Of a stretch of DNA of 64,000 bases, positions 23,401 to 31,784 are shown in pieces (position 1 is the first letter of the stretch; every line of letters begins with the position of its first letter). A program made the position numbers and the translations under genes. The notes beneath the pieces are model-generated. The model saw nothing but the letters and a program-made list of their open reading frames with translations, did no database searches and was not told the origin of the DNA. This DNA comes from Photorhabdus khanii NC19 (GTDB lineage Bacteria > Pseudomonadota > Gammaproteobacteria > Enterobacterales > Enterobacteriaceae). Location of the stretch: assembly GCF_000517265.1 (NCBI RefSeq), contig NZ_AYSJ01000008.1:1-64000 (forward strand). Reading direction: 5' to 3'.

Positions 23401-24058
23401 CTGACGTAGATAAATACAAGCGAGTACCGTAGAGCTGCGAGTTGAAACGTAAAGCAGAATCAGTAGAACGGTTCATTAACTCATCAAGTGACATGAGGTT
23501 GAGATCGACTTTAGTCAACGTACATTCCCTGATGTAGTTGTTCCAGGAGCGTCTCACGTCAACGTAGCCTCCGCCATTTGCAGAGTTAAGAGCGGTGAAC
23601 ACCCCAGTGTCATAGGCTCGCCTTCTGACGTCGTTAAGCAGTTTCAGTGTTTCGGAGAAATGGCTTTCCGTAACATTAGGGACGATCACGCCATACCCGG
23701 TTTCAAACAAATTGGTGATGGTGTATCCCACGTTGGATATGACGCCACCAGCAAAACCTACACCAATAGGTACATTGGCTACGACCCGAACTTGCCCAGT
23801 GTAAGCGTCTTCGATAGTCACTGTTGTGGTCGGTCCGAAGAAGCAAGCATACAGAATCCAGCCAACCAGAACCTGCTGAAAGTTTATTTGCTTTGCACCT
23901 TGGAAGACAGACTGAATACAGATCATTAAGACACCAAGAAGCAGGCCGATACTGACCATTTTCTCGAAGTCTCCAGTTCCGGTGATCATTGATACTGCAA
24001 TCAGGATTTGCTCCAGAAAAGCAGAGTCACCAATAGAGTAGATTGAAAAAGCTCCCAT
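20441..24058 (-). CDS. traG: TraG, F-type mating-pair stabilisation/assembly protein
   Basis: The protein has 1205 residues. The N-terminal 400-450 residues carry several membrane segments (near 10-60, 345-390 and 400-460) as in the TraG_N domain. The rest is a very long periplasmic or cytoplasmic tail rich in Ser, Gln, Ala and Asn, predicted helical. The order traF-traH-traG and the size match the F/SXT/IncA/C type transfer systems, where TraG acts in pilus assembly and mating-pair stabilisation, and its C-terminal part interacts with entry exclusion in the recipient. It starts 13 bases after traH. Its stop lies 12 bases from a terminator, so it ends the operon. Confidence 0.9.
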   Translation of the reverse strand: MGAFSIYSIGDSAFLEQILIAVSMITGTGDFEKMVSIGLLLGVLMICIQSVFQGAKQINFQQVLVGWILYACFFGPTTTVTIEDAYTGQVRVVANVPIGVGFAGGVISNVGYTITNLFETGYGVIVPNVTESHFSETLKLLNDVRRRAYDTGVFTALNSANGGGYVDVRRSWNNYIRECTLTKVDLNLMSLDELMNRSTDSALRFNSQLYGTRLYLSTSDPDGADYTCTDGWVAISSATANLSSPVVVDALNSLLGIDTSTGDNALTKLTDSLQAMGATTTSSIDYLKAAVLEPLYYEAAAGRYQDLQDYGSALMVNQAIQQRNTQWAAEQSMFMTVVRPMLTFFEGFIYAITPIIAFIIVMGSFGLQLAGKYVQTILWIQLWMPVLSIINLFVHTAASNEMSSLSASGLNSMYALSSTGDVLQHWIATGGMLAAATPVISLFIVTGSTYAFTSLASRISGSDHVDEKMQTPDLLKQGPVMQSQPAYNHNQFSGAMANGAESMISTFSLGSTLASGVSSAQALQSQKSEAFQSTLGRGFSDGVSQDQAYSRLSNVGRNVSSQNTAQSQLVNQQAKNFMDKFQVDDTHSDAVKGAFAMQAMGTLDVDEAASMLMPMVGKARAAMKAAAGVKSSSTALVPAGGEGQSGGGGSDLLDIKAQAKGSTESSAQDSSSWSASDVSQFMKGVSYSQTDSQALTNQLAQGFSRSGSESFKQTWGDNLSQNLSKSASELVSASDTFTTMSQLQNQMGSMTNTDFKTLGGAVAQTPAAMNQLNDYFRNAAPQSVKDEASSLQQRYQSYGMSPQVAQAAARMTAMTNSKNYEPGKELGGYQAALQAINTASGRNGAFNGDAYGNNGIEGPNVQGLPAQVQGAVGSGPNLQPGFRENVAGMAGTNPASEASQLPTNSPLVQNDNAIGSAALNNKAQQTERDVSAPELKKSQDNLMNSLPEMSKSASTWGAWDNSSDWIGRRAEQAGGALIAGSQAGADAFSKAMDQMRTMTPEQRDQFIAATQRGDEAVKKEFGWAGDALVGMAKLGRNVMGAAASGYDSAKEWLTGKSDLSEAAKGMSIEERGAFYAAALASASEAGGGAAQQFMNQYGDEFKETMQSIAQSRYGLTESQAAVYAESFDTNQGRMDQAVQNLKMEYAERNPDGSPMMQGGQPVLSQQNEEFTDKLVNVLQNSTDAGDRSGSYLTAIRGYNIANQRF

Positions 24059-24070
24059 TCCTATTGCCCC

Positions 24071-25504
24071 TTAGTTTGTGCTAGGAGGATTGGACAAAGT
24101 TGCCAGCATGTATTTCTGCTTGCGGATGTTGTCCAGTAGGTTGTTATATTTCTCAATTTGGCTCGCTAGGTCGCCATACTGAGAGGAAAGGATTGTGTAC
24201 TCGCCACGGATTTGCTGTTGTGATTGAGAGAGAAGATCTAGAGCCTCTTTTTTATAGGGTGAGTTGCTGTTTGCCATTGCAATGCGAGCGGCACGGAAAA
24301 ACTCTTCCGAAAAGCTATACATCATTGCCAGGGCAATTGCTCCAGATGACTCCGTGGCGAAAAGGTTAGCTCCGTCTTGCGAAAGGACAGACAAGTTGCG
24401 GACAATGGTGCCTATGCCACCAGGGAGATTAGATACAAAGGCTTTTTCCGGGTCAGTCAAGGTTCCTGAGTTAGTTGCGTATTTGTAGATAACTCCCGGA
24501 GTGGAGCTGGTTCCTAGCAGCATATCCGTGATCTGGTTCTTAATTCCTTTGAGAGCGACCGTTTTATTGGAGGTTCCAGCACTCAAACAATTGGTCGTAT
24601 CGCTATCACAAGAGTAGATCTCAACAGAGCCACCAGAAATCAGGTCTGAAAGGGTAATCTTGTTGCCAGGTAGAGTCGTCAGAGGCGTAGTTTTTGCGCC
24701 AGTTCCGGTTGAGTTAGGGTCGTTGACGAGATCACCAATGATTACCGTGCCAGTTAAAGACATGATCGCTTCAAGCAGAGTGTTATCCCCGTACTGGAAC
24801 CAGGTGTTTGCGTTGTTGCCCTTTAGTTGCTTCCAAACAATGTTGCCAATCATCTTGTTGTATTCATCAGGCTTGTTGGCTTTTAGTTCTTCCAGAGGAC
24901 TCTTACCGCTGGTTTCCTGTTTGGACCCGAAAAAGTCTTCATACAAGCCGGAAGTTGTGGCGGTGATAGAAGCATCGGTTTTGTGCTTAACGTCCATACT
25001 GCTGGTTAGGTCGTTTACGATCCCTTGCGCTAGTTGGCAGGAATTTCCTAGATGTTGGTTGAGTGCTTGCACCTTCTTTTGGAAGTTCTCTATCCATTTA
25101 GCTCCATCAGGGAAAACGTTATCCAGCGCAAGCTGGAAGGCATAACCTTTGGCATTTGCTGCGACAGCGCGAAGGAGCTGGACGATTTGATCGGCATTAA
25201 TAAATGAAAGTGACCCACCGAATAGGTCCACACCACCACAACCTGCTTTCCATGATGGAGGTGCAAAACTCACCAAGTTCTCGTCAAAGATACGAGTCTT
25301 GGCAGTGAATCGACCACCAGCTAACACACCGCGCCGCTGGCTTTCATAAACACCAGGCGGTGTTGTATTACTCATTTCATTGAACAGCTTGTCCATCTGA
25401 GATTGTAGGCCGTTAGATGCCATAGCTCCTGTTGGAGCAATAAAGAGACTGGCCGCCACACTTAGGGCAATCAGGCTCCTTTTTAATGTCTTGTGCGTGA
25501 CCAT
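24071..25504 (-). CDS. traH: TraH, F-type conjugative pilus assembly protein
   Basis: The protein has 477 residues with a signal peptide (KRSLIALSVAASLFIAPTGAMA). Family features are RGVLAGGRFTAKTRI near residue 60, the WKAGCGGVDLFGGSLSFIN segment, and the C-terminal SFSEEFFRAARIAMANSNSP stretch with coiled coil at the end. Cysteines such as those in GCGG and SCQLA form disulfides in the periplasm, consistent with the plasmid DsbA-like enzyme. TraH works with TraF and TraG in pilus extension and retraction. It begins just after the traF stop with CAGGAGAAC as ribosome site. Confidence 0.93.
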   Translation of the reverse strand: MVTHKTLKRSLIALSVAASLFIAPTGAMASNGLQSQMDKLFNEMSNTTPPGVYESQRRGVLAGGRFTAKTRIFDENLVSFAPPSWKAGCGGVDLFGGSLSFINADQIVQLLRAVAANAKGYAFQLALDNVFPDGAKWIENFQKKVQALNQHLGNSCQLAQGIVNDLTSSMDVKHKTDASITATTSGLYEDFFGSKQETSGKSPLEELKANKPDEYNKMIGNIVWKQLKGNNANTWFQYGDNTLLEAIMSLTGTVIIGDLVNDPNSTGTGAKTTPLTTLPGNKITLSDLISGGSVEIYSCDSDTTNCLSAGTSNKTVALKGIKNQITDMLLGTSSTPGVIYKYATNSGTLTDPEKAFVSNLPGGIGTIVRNLSVLSQDGANLFATESSGAIALAMMYSFSEEFFRAARIAMANSNSPYKKEALDLLSQSQQQIRGEYTILSSQYGDLASQIEKYNNLLDNIRKQKYMLATLSNPPSTN

Positions 25505-25505
25505 T

Positions 25506-26504
25506 TTAGTTCTCCTGTAATTTGTCCCGGATGTACTTCATTAGTTGTTCCGGTGGTACGAAGTTGTCTTTGTCTCCGCTCGCTTGTGATAGCTGTTTGA
25601 GGTCAGACCCCAACTCTGGTGAGGCCAAGCGTTCGGCTATGTTGTTTTCTAGGTTGAGTACCGGACGAGTACGGTTGAACTCTTCGTCTGATACCCAGCC
25701 GTTGCGTTTAGCTGCGACCAAAATCCGGTGGTTCAGCTCAGGAAGTGACATTGGTCCTTGTCCTATCGGGGCGAATTGACCATCCGGAGACGCTAGGTAA
25801 ACAGCAGGGAAAGTTACGATGCCAAGTTGTTTGGCATGGCCTTCATCGGTTTTGTAATGAGGAAAGATTCCGCTGGGGAGAGGTTTACCATCCATAGACA
25901 CGGGGATAATCGAGAAGCCTTCTCCTTGTTCAAGCATTTTGATGAGCGGAGCTTGTAATTCGCTGTAGTCGTCGTCTGACTTGTAGAAGAAGAATATCCC
26001 CACACGGTCGGCAACACTTTTGAGCAGCATATTTTTGGCGTTGCCAGCATCTCGGTCCACCTGCTGTGAAGCAAACGTGGCCGCTGGGCGTCTGGTTATC
26101 TCATCCAAAAAGGGATCACCCACAACAGCAAGCTCTGTTGCATCGGAAAACTGCTCTGAGCGGTCTATTGCAAATCGCTGCAAGTAGAGGAACGTCCTGA
26201 CGTTTTCAACAGTCGGGTCGTTCCAAGCTAGATCTTTGTACTTGGGTAAGTTCTCTCGGAACCATTTTGCCGAGAACATTTCTGGACCGCTCGGCTGTGG
26301 AGCGGTAGGCTTCGTCGGCGCTGGCTTCGGTTTAGGTTTTTCGGGTTTCTTCTCTGGTTCTTTTGGCTCTTCTTTGTACCAGAACCAACCCTCTTCTTTT
26401 CGCTCATAAAAACCTGAGCTAGTGCCATCTTGAGCCCAAGCCTGGTGTGATGCCCCCAGCGTGAGCGATGCTAGGAGCAGTAAGTTCAAAGGTGATTTTT
26501 TCAT
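25506..26504 (-). CDS. traF: TraF, thioredoxin-fold conjugative pilus assembly protein
   Basis: The protein has 332 residues from the ATG at 26504, chosen because it opens directly into a signal peptide (KKSPLNLLLLASLTLGASHQ, cut after AWA). The ATG at 26528 would add eight odd residues. A Pro/Lys-rich linker (about 40-70) follows, then WFRENLPKYKDLAWNDPTVE and a thioredoxin-like domain (VGIFFFYKSDDDYSELQAPL), without a CxxC pair, as in F TraF. It acts in the periplasm in pilus assembly and is first of the traF-traH-traG operon. No promoter of the 29-bp family is seen; activation by the FlhDC-like pair is plausible. Confidence 0.9.
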   Translation of the reverse strand: MKKSPLNLLLLASLTLGASHQAWAQDGTSSGFYERKEEGWFWYKEEPKEPEKKPEKPKPKPAPTKPTAPQPSGPEMFSAKWFRENLPKYKDLAWNDPTVENVRTFLYLQRFAIDRSEQFSDATELAVVGDPFLDEITRRPAATFASQQVDRDAGNAKNMLLKSVADRVGIFFFYKSDDDYSELQAPLIKMLEQGEGFSIIPVSMDGKPLPSGIFPHYKTDEGHAKQLGIVTFPAVYLASPDGQFAPIGQGPMSLPELNHRILVAAKRNGWVSDEEFNRTRPVLNLENNIAERLASPELGSDLKQLSQASGDKDNFVPPEQLMKYIRDKLQEN

Positions 26505-26570
26505 AGTCTCACGCACGTATTTTCCCATGTTCGTTATGGTAGAGGTGGGAGGCGTGAAATTAGGCAGGTG

Positions 26571-26593
26571 TAAGCGCCCATTTAGGGCGCTTA
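26571..26593. terminator. Hairpin between the helicase gene and traF
   Basis: TAAGCGCCC, loop ATTTA, GGGCGCTTA. It gives a 9-bp stem, with a T-rich run only on the plus strand side. It lies in the intergenic gap and may limit read-through from the helicase gene into traF. Confidence 0.5.
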
Positions 26594-26611
26594 GAGCGTT
26601 TTATTTGTCAA

Positions 26612-26627
26612 CTTTCACATGTGAAAG
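26612..26627. repeat. 16-bp palindrome, copy 6
   Basis: An exact CTTTCACATGTGAAAG twelve bases beyond the stop of the helicase gene. Confidence 0.85.
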
Positions 26628-26638
26628 AATTGACCAAA

Positions 26639-28150
26639 CTATTTGGTCGTGTCCTCTTCAACTTCTTTGGCCTCAGCAGCCATCTTTATCTGCTTCTCGA
26701 CTAAGCGCTTTTGGGTAATGTAGCGGATAACCATCTCTACAGCGCTGTTCAAGGCGAGGATACGCATCGCTCTGGTTGAGGCGACGTAGAGCAGGTTTAT
26801 TTCGTCATCACGAGCCATAGGGTCGAGTTCAGGATCAAGGACATCAGGAAAGTCGTCATAGAGCTGAACAAAGTCCCATTCAAGCCCTTTGCAGCGATGG
26901 GCAGTCGAAACCGTAATATCGGCACCAAACTCTTCTTTGACTGTATTTCGTCGAAGAACAGTGAGTCGCTCAGGTATTTCATCGTAGCTGTTGATGATTT
27001 TGACAGCTCTCATCATCTCGGGGTCTTTTGTCGCTTTGGCTACTTCTTGATACTCAAAGTAGTCCTCATATTCATCAAGCAGTTTCTTGTTTTTGACCCG
27101 TTCAGGTTCAGCCATCGAGAACCAATACAAGTCCTGGAGCTCGTTAATCTGGTAAGCGTCAATTCCACCCACCCAGAAAACTTGTGAACCTGCTTCGGTA
27201 GCAGATAGAGCCGTTTCAATGACACCCATTACGGTTCGGTGAAGTATTGCTCGATGGCCCACATCGCCTGGTAAAAACATAACCACCTGATCTGCTGGCC
27301 CCCGGCCAATGACAGGGCGAGTCTCACCTTTGAGTTCAAGAAGGGCGTTTGCCACAAGCGACACGTTGGGACCAAAGCGGAAGCTATGAGTGAGATAGAG
27401 TTGATCGGCGTTCATAAGTTCTTTGCTATCAAGAGCGTTGTTTGCTCCTCTGAACCTATAGATCTGCTGGTGGCGGTCTCCAACCAATATTACCTTGCAG
27501 TTCTGCTGCAAAACGATACTGCTTGTGACAGGGTTTGCGTCCTGAGCTTCGTCAAAAAGAATAGTCGTGTACCGGCGAGAAAGATTTGGCATACCTAGCT
27601 GATACTGCTTGAGGTAGCAGTCGTGGACAGTAGGGAACGGATCTTGGGCGTTGGTCATGCGCTTCCATATAAGCTCAGCACCCTCAATCACTTGTATTTG
27701 GTATCTCTCCTGTTTGGATGTAAGCAACTTGCCAGTGTCAGCACGAGCAAAATGAGTATAAAGAATCCGCGTGTCAGCGCTGCACATGAAGGCGTTGAGC
27801 GTGTCAATAATGTCTTTGGCAAAGGTCCAGTTTTTCGTATTTACCGCTTGCGCTATATCGGTAAGTCTTAGGTTGCCGGTGAGTTTATGCTGATAGCTTC
27901 TTCCAATAGTGGCGTATGCAAGCTGATGGGATGTTTTGCAGTCCACGTTTGCAGGAAACTTCTCTCTGGCCTCGTCGCGGATGGCTCGGTTGTATGCCAA
28001 GTAGAGGATTCGGGAATTGAGGTTGTTGTGGGCATATTTGACCAACGTAGTTGTTTTACCCGTACCAGCGTAAGCCTTAACGACAAGTCGAGGCCCTTTA
28101 TACTGAGTGATCAGTGATTGTTCGGGTGTATCAGGAGGTAGTTGCTTCAT
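26639..28150 (-). CDS. UvrD/Rep-family superfamily 1 DNA helicase
   Basis: The protein has 503 residues from the ATG at 28150 (AGGAGG upstream). Helicase motifs are present in order: Walker A KAYAGTGKTTTLVKYA (about 25-40), Walker B ILFDEAQDANPV, motif III VGDRHQQIYRFRGA, motif V TVSTAHRCKGLEWDFV and motif VI LYVASTRAMRILAL. It is shorter than chromosomal UvrD (about 720), lacking much of the accessory subdomains, as in plasmid and phage versions. It should unwind 3'-5' and may support plasmid repair or removal of proteins from DNA. It lies just upstream of traF. Confidence 0.9.
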   Translation of the reverse strand: MKQLPPDTPEQSLITQYKGPRLVVKAYAGTGKTTTLVKYAHNNLNSRILYLAYNRAIRDEAREKFPANVDCKTSHQLAYATIGRSYQHKLTGNLRLTDIAQAVNTKNWTFAKDIIDTLNAFMCSADTRILYTHFARADTGKLLTSKQERYQIQVIEGAELIWKRMTNAQDPFPTVHDCYLKQYQLGMPNLSRRYTTILFDEAQDANPVTSSIVLQQNCKVILVGDRHQQIYRFRGANNALDSKELMNADQLYLTHSFRFGPNVSLVANALLELKGETRPVIGRGPADQVVMFLPGDVGHRAILHRTVMGVIETALSATEAGSQVFWVGGIDAYQINELQDLYWFSMAEPERVKNKKLLDEYEDYFEYQEVAKATKDPEMMRAVKIINSYDEIPERLTVLRRNTVKEEFGADITVSTAHRCKGLEWDFVQLYDDFPDVLDPELDPMARDDEINLLYVASTRAMRILALNSAVEMVIRYITQKRLVEKQIKMAAEAKEVEEDTTK

Positions 28151-28158
28151 GAAACCTC

Positions 28159-28330
28159 CTACGCCAAACACATCTGAAAAGTGATGCGTTTCCTTTGTGT
28201 CGAGATGAAGGTACTGACCCGCTTTTCTTCTCGGGGGAGTGATACTTCACAATCCAGATCTGTCCACCAGTCTGGGGCCTTACCCTGGGCCACTTCTGCA
28301 ACCCAGACATGCAGCCGGTGTAACCAGCCA
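28159..28330 (-). pseudogene. Remnant of a small gene upstream of the helicase
   Basis: In the frame ending at the TAG at 28159-28161 the sequence reads DDGWLHRLHVWVAEVAQGKA, then PDWWTDLDCEVSLP and an Arg/Lys-rich end. This looks like a real protein tail, but there is no start in frame: a stop lies upstream, while the neighbouring frame holds a good continuation (SGEAERLLSSQYRGGYEQPL). I read this as a gene with a frameshift near 28325 whose 5' part was removed by the IS982-type insertion next to it. No family is recognised. Confidence 0.4.
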
Positions 28331-28423
28331 TCGTCACCAATAGACGCAGAGGCTGTTCATAGCCTCCTCGATATTGGCTTGAGAGCAGCCGCTCTGCTTC
28401 GCCACTCTTCTGAAGATTTAACC

Positions 28424-29365
28424 TCAGCTTCGTTTAAAAATAGGGATATCACAATCCCGTAAATTCAAGCTCGGTTTTTTAGGTTGGAATGTATAAGCAA
28501 TTAGGCCAGCGACGATTTCCAATAAAAAACCGAGCTGACTGCGGTGTCTTGAATGCTCTATCTGAGAAATATTTTTAAGCTGATCCATGACCGAAACGGT
28601 CAAAAATCGCCTCCTTAACATCAGTTCATTTCATAGAGACAATTTTTTCGCCTTCTCTTACGACGGACACGAGTGATTAACGTTACTTTAACTGCTTCCA
28701 GTTCATCGCACAAAGCCTGCGACAAATACCCTTTATCGCCCATAAACATCCGGTTAACCCTTGTACCCGCGCTTTGACGGGATGGCGATCATCCTTATTT
28801 CCTGAGGTAACTTCACTGCCAGAAGTTCACCACAAACATTGATAACCGGATGAAGTTTAAAGCCATAAAACCAGCCGGTACTGGTTTTCCCTCGCTGTGC
28901 GACGCCCTGAAATACACGATGACGGGGAATACGGAGATTGTGGCAAACGGCAATTTTGGTTGAATCAATAAAAGCGATCCCCTGGGTTTGGGCCTTGCGT
29001 GACGAAAGAAAAGCACAGAGAGGAATGAGCGCCCTTTGCTTCAAGGTTAACATCCGGGTGTAGCTGACCAACTGGGGAAAATCGGCCTGAAGATAGTGTT
29101 TAACATGCTGAATATAAAACGTTTTAAAATCACGATAATGGCTCATGTGGAATAAAATGAGTATCGTCATGACTTCACTGAGAGAAAGGGAAGCTTCGCG
29201 GCGACGTTTGAGCAAACCATTTTCAATTAACTGTTGATGCCAGAGAGGAATAAATTTTTGGCAAAAGTCATCGACGCAGCAGTAAAGTTCTTCTAAATTA
29301 AACCTGCCTGAGGATCTCCACGATTTTGTTTTCTTTGACAAAAACTTTGATCGTGCCTCAGGCAC
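28424..29365 (-). pseudogene. IS982-family transposase, frameshifted
   Basis: The N-terminal frame (start near 29365) contains FNLEELYCCVDDF and the catalytic region FIDSTKIAVCHNLRIPRHRV, then GWFYGFKLHPVIN. This is the IS982 pattern, but the frame ends at 28754. The continuation lies in other frames: GDKGYLSQALCDELEAVKVT between 28740 and 28620, and RRFLTVSVMDQLKNISQIEH down to 28424, which is the conserved IS982 C-terminus. At least two frameshifts and a stop make it inactive. The element of about 1 kb separates the helicase operon from kfrA. I could not define the terminal repeats. Confidence 0.75.
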
Positions 29366-29413
29366 TTAGTTCCCTTCTTAAGCAAACCTCAGGTTATTTA
29401 GCCTTACGTGCCA

Positions 29414-30454
29414 TCAGTTTTCCTCTTTCTTTTTCTCTCCCTTGCCAACTTTAACGAGTTCTAACTCTAACCCAGAAATTTTGGTCAGCGCCTCATTGAG
29501 TCTCTGTTCAAGGTTCTTGGCCTGCTGGTCTTTTTCCTGTAACTGACCAGCAATAACGCCTTTGCCTTGAACAAGAGAGCGAGCTTCCGCTTCGGCGCTA
29601 GAGAGTTTAGATTCCAGCTTTTGGACATCACCAGATAGACGCTGGCACTCTCGTTCTAAGGATTCGCCATGAGCTTTGGCTGTGGCGAGGGAGTCCTGTG
29701 ATTGGGCCAATTTGGCCTGTGTATTTTCGAGCTGCTCTTTTAACGCTTTATTTTGCTCGTGAGCGGCCCGGAGTTTTTCAGTCTGCTCTATACTCTTGCC
29801 TTTTTGGGCAGCTAACTCACCCTCTGTAGTTGCCAATTTTTGGCTCAAAGAGCGATTTTCGCTTTCAGCTTGCTCTAAGTGGTCCTGAGCTCGGGTAAGA
29901 TCGGTGGATTTCGCTTCCAACTTTCCTTCCAAATCCATGATCCGCTTTTCTAGTTTCTCGATGTCAGTTAGAGAGCGTTCTAACTCCGCAGATTTGAGTG
30001 ATAACGAGCTCTCAGTTTTAGCAAGAGCAGCATCACTCTCTGCTTTTTTGTTGGTTATAGCCTCAAGCTGCTCTTCCAAAAGCTCAGATTTTTCTGTGGC
30101 ATCATTAGCCATATCCACGGCTTGCTGCATGTCTTCCTGGAACTCAATCTCTTTTTGGCGCAGAAGCTCTCGCTCGCGTTCAAGCTGATCATCAGCGCTG
30201 GCTTTTGCGACAGTGTATATTTTCTGGAGAAAGAGCTGAGCATCACTCATAACCGATTCAGGCAGAACCACTTCTACGGGTTCATCATCGAGAGAATGTT
30301 CCTCTGACCATTGTTTTAGAAATGTTGATATGGTGGTGTAGCTTCCCTTACCAATGAGATCTCTGACCGCGATGAGAGTTGGACGTTTACCTGCGTCTTT
30401 GAGCCTTTGAGCCGCTGCGGCCACATCGTCGTACTCAACTAATTTTCTAGCCAT
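29414..30454 (-). CDS. kfrA: KfrA-family DNA-binding coiled-coil protein
   Basis: The protein has 346 residues. The N-terminus (about 1-110) is the KfrA_N domain: DVAAAAQRLKDAGKRPTLIA, then VRDLIGKGSYTTISTFLKQW, a helix-turn-helix for DNA. The rest is a long alpha-helical coiled coil rich in Glu, Gln, Ala and Leu, about 230 residues. Plasmid KfrA proteins repress their own promoter and support stable inheritance, perhaps as a nucleoid-like scaffold. AGGAAC lies upstream of the ATG, and an AT-rich palindromic operator lies just before (30475-30520). The same kind of operator also occurs at 35401-35430. Confidence 0.88.
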   Translation of the reverse strand: MARKLVEYDDVAAAAQRLKDAGKRPTLIAVRDLIGKGSYTTISTFLKQWSEEHSLDDEPVEVVLPESVMSDAQLFLQKIYTVAKASADDQLERERELLRQKEIEFQEDMQQAVDMANDATEKSELLEEQLEAITNKKAESDAALAKTESSLSLKSAELERSLTDIEKLEKRIMDLEGKLEAKSTDLTRAQDHLEQAESENRSLSQKLATTEGELAAQKGKSIEQTEKLRAAHEQNKALKEQLENTQAKLAQSQDSLATAKAHGESLERECQRLSGDVQKLESKLSSAEAEARSLVQGKGVIAGQLQEKDQQAKNLEQRLNEALTKISGLELELVKVGKGEKKKEEN

Positions 30455-30474
30455 AATAACGTTCCTTTTTTCTC

Positions 30475-30525
30475 ACGGTAATTACGATAATTACCGTAAT
30501 ATGATAATTATCGTAATTATACATT
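30475..30525. promoter_or_regulatory. KfrA-type operator cluster
   Basis: ACGGTAATTA, CGA, TAATTACCGT (30475-30497) is a palindrome with perfect 10-bp arms. A second set, ATGATAATTATCGTAATTAT, follows at once. Located right upstream of kfrA, it is the likely autoregulatory site. Confidence 0.7.
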
Positions 30526-30602
30526 AAAGCAAGGTAGATTGAAATTATTTCGGTTGCACAAAACCCTTCCGTGCTAGGAAGAGTTTTGTCACATGGTCAC
30601 GT

Positions 30603-31478
30603 TTACTCAGGGGTAGATTCGATGGTGACGCCACCAAAGGTGCCAAGGATTTCCGAGGCCGCCTTATCCGAGCGTGTTTTGCGCTGTTCTGATGCGTCGA
30701 AGCTGCGAAGCATTTTGAGCTCAACATCCTTGTCTTGTAGCAGGATCAGGGGCATGGGCGCGGTAACGGTTTTGAGTACGCCTGCGGCCATGACGTTTGC
30801 TACCGGCTGCACCTTTACCTCCCTTCGCTCCCGGAGGTAAGGCTCCGGAGTGCTGACTATCCTCTGGATAAGTTGTTCAAGGGGAAGCGGATAGTCAGCA
30901 CCAGAACGTTCAAGCTCCTCTCTTATTCGTTGCAAGAGTTCTTCTTTCACTGGCTTCTTTAAAGAGTCCTTCCGTTGCCAGGTGAAGCGGATAGAGTCGA
31001 TGTCGCCACTGGAATAGCATCGGATTTGCCTGTAAAGGTGAAGTGTCATTACTCCAGGGCAGTCTACTCGAAGTGCTTCAAACCGCTCTTGCCTGGTGGG
31101 GTATGTAGAGATAATGAACTCTTCTATACCGGCTTTGGCCGCATTGATACGATCAACTGTCGCAGCAATTTCATCAGCCAGCCCGACTCTGGAAGGGGAG
31201 AACCATAGGACCCCCACTGTTCGTCTGGCAGACTTTTGCGAATAGTCTGGATTGATGTGCAGATCTTTGTAGCTATGCGCTGCCAGCTCAAGAGCTTCGC
31301 GTCCTGTTTGTTCCGTCACGACAATATTGTTGATGCGCTCGTTTTCCATTCCCTTTCTGGTAGGAGGGATGGCCGCAACTTTTGCGTACCGTGGTGGTAG
31401 TCGTTTGATGATGGAAGACAGGTTTGTTAAGTCCCGGCACATGGCCGAGAATTGTTCTGAAATGAAGTTTTTAGCCAT
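30603..31478 (-). CDS. Tus-like replication terminator protein
   Basis: The protein has 291 residues, close to the 309 of chromosomal Tus. Matching segments run in the same order as in E. coli Tus: RINNIVVTEQTGREALELAA, RRTVGVLWFSPS, CPGVMTLHLYRQI, IDSIRFTWQRKDSLKKP, and REVKVQPVANVMAAG followed by APMPLILL. Tus binds Ter sites as a monomer and blocks the replicative helicase from one side. A plasmid copy should stop replication forks at plasmid Ter sites. A pair of inverted 16-bp sequences lies upstream (31536 and 31724), the nearer 58 bases from the start, as expected if the protein represses its own gene as E. coli Tus does at TerB. Confidence 0.85.
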   Translation of the reverse strand: MAKNFISEQFSAMCRDLTNLSSIIKRLPPRYAKVAAIPPTRKGMENERINNIVVTEQTGREALELAAHSYKDLHINPDYSQKSARRTVGVLWFSPSRVGLADEIAATVDRINAAKAGIEEFIISTYPTRQERFEALRVDCPGVMTLHLYRQIRCYSSGDIDSIRFTWQRKDSLKKPVKEELLQRIREELERSGADYPLPLEQLIQRIVSTPEPYLRERREVKVQPVANVMAAGVLKTVTAPMPLILLQDKDVELKMLRSFDASEQRKTRSDKAASEILGTFGGVTIESTPE

Positions 31479-31535
31479 GTTGCCGCCTGTGTGTGGGTTT
31501 GTTCTAACAGATCATTGGTTACATAGTAGACAGTA

Positions 31536-31551
31536 TTAGACCATCATGCAA
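31536..31551 (-). promoter_or_regulatory. Ter-like site A upstream of the tus-like gene
   Basis: TTAGACCATCATGCAA on the plus strand, the exact reverse complement of site B. Read on the minus strand (TTGCATGATGGTCTAA) it resembles the Ter core (GTATGTTGTAACTA) in having G-C/T-ATG-x-TG then TAA. It lies 58 bases from the gene start. Confidence 0.5.
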
Positions 31552-31723
31552 CGAGGGGGGAGGGCAAGAATACGCCTCCGCTTCGTGTCGGCGGGTGCCC
31601 TGTTTGACCTTCGCGTGTGAGATTAGATTGAGAAAAAGAGAGAAAGAAGAAAAGAGCGGGGCAAGCCAGAAATGTGGCTGAGGGGAACTGCGGGGGTGGA
31701 GCTGGCACCCTCTATACCCTATT

Positions 31724-31739
31724 TTGCATGATGGTCTAA
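31724..31739 (+). promoter_or_regulatory. Ter-like site B, inverted copy
   Basis: TTGCATGATGGTCTAA followed by CTTTGTGG, an exact inverted copy of site A, 172 bases away. The interval between contains a G-rich and a purine-rich stretch and no gene. Confidence 0.5.
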
Positions 31740-31784
31740 CTTTGTGGTTTTGGGACGACTTTTAGGGTGCCTTGGTATGTGCGA

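Noticed and set aside
28131-28340. 69-codon leftward frame starting MVTMAGYTGCM
   Set aside because: It overlaps the helicase start, and another frame in the same place reads a more natural protein tail. I annotated that as a remnant instead.
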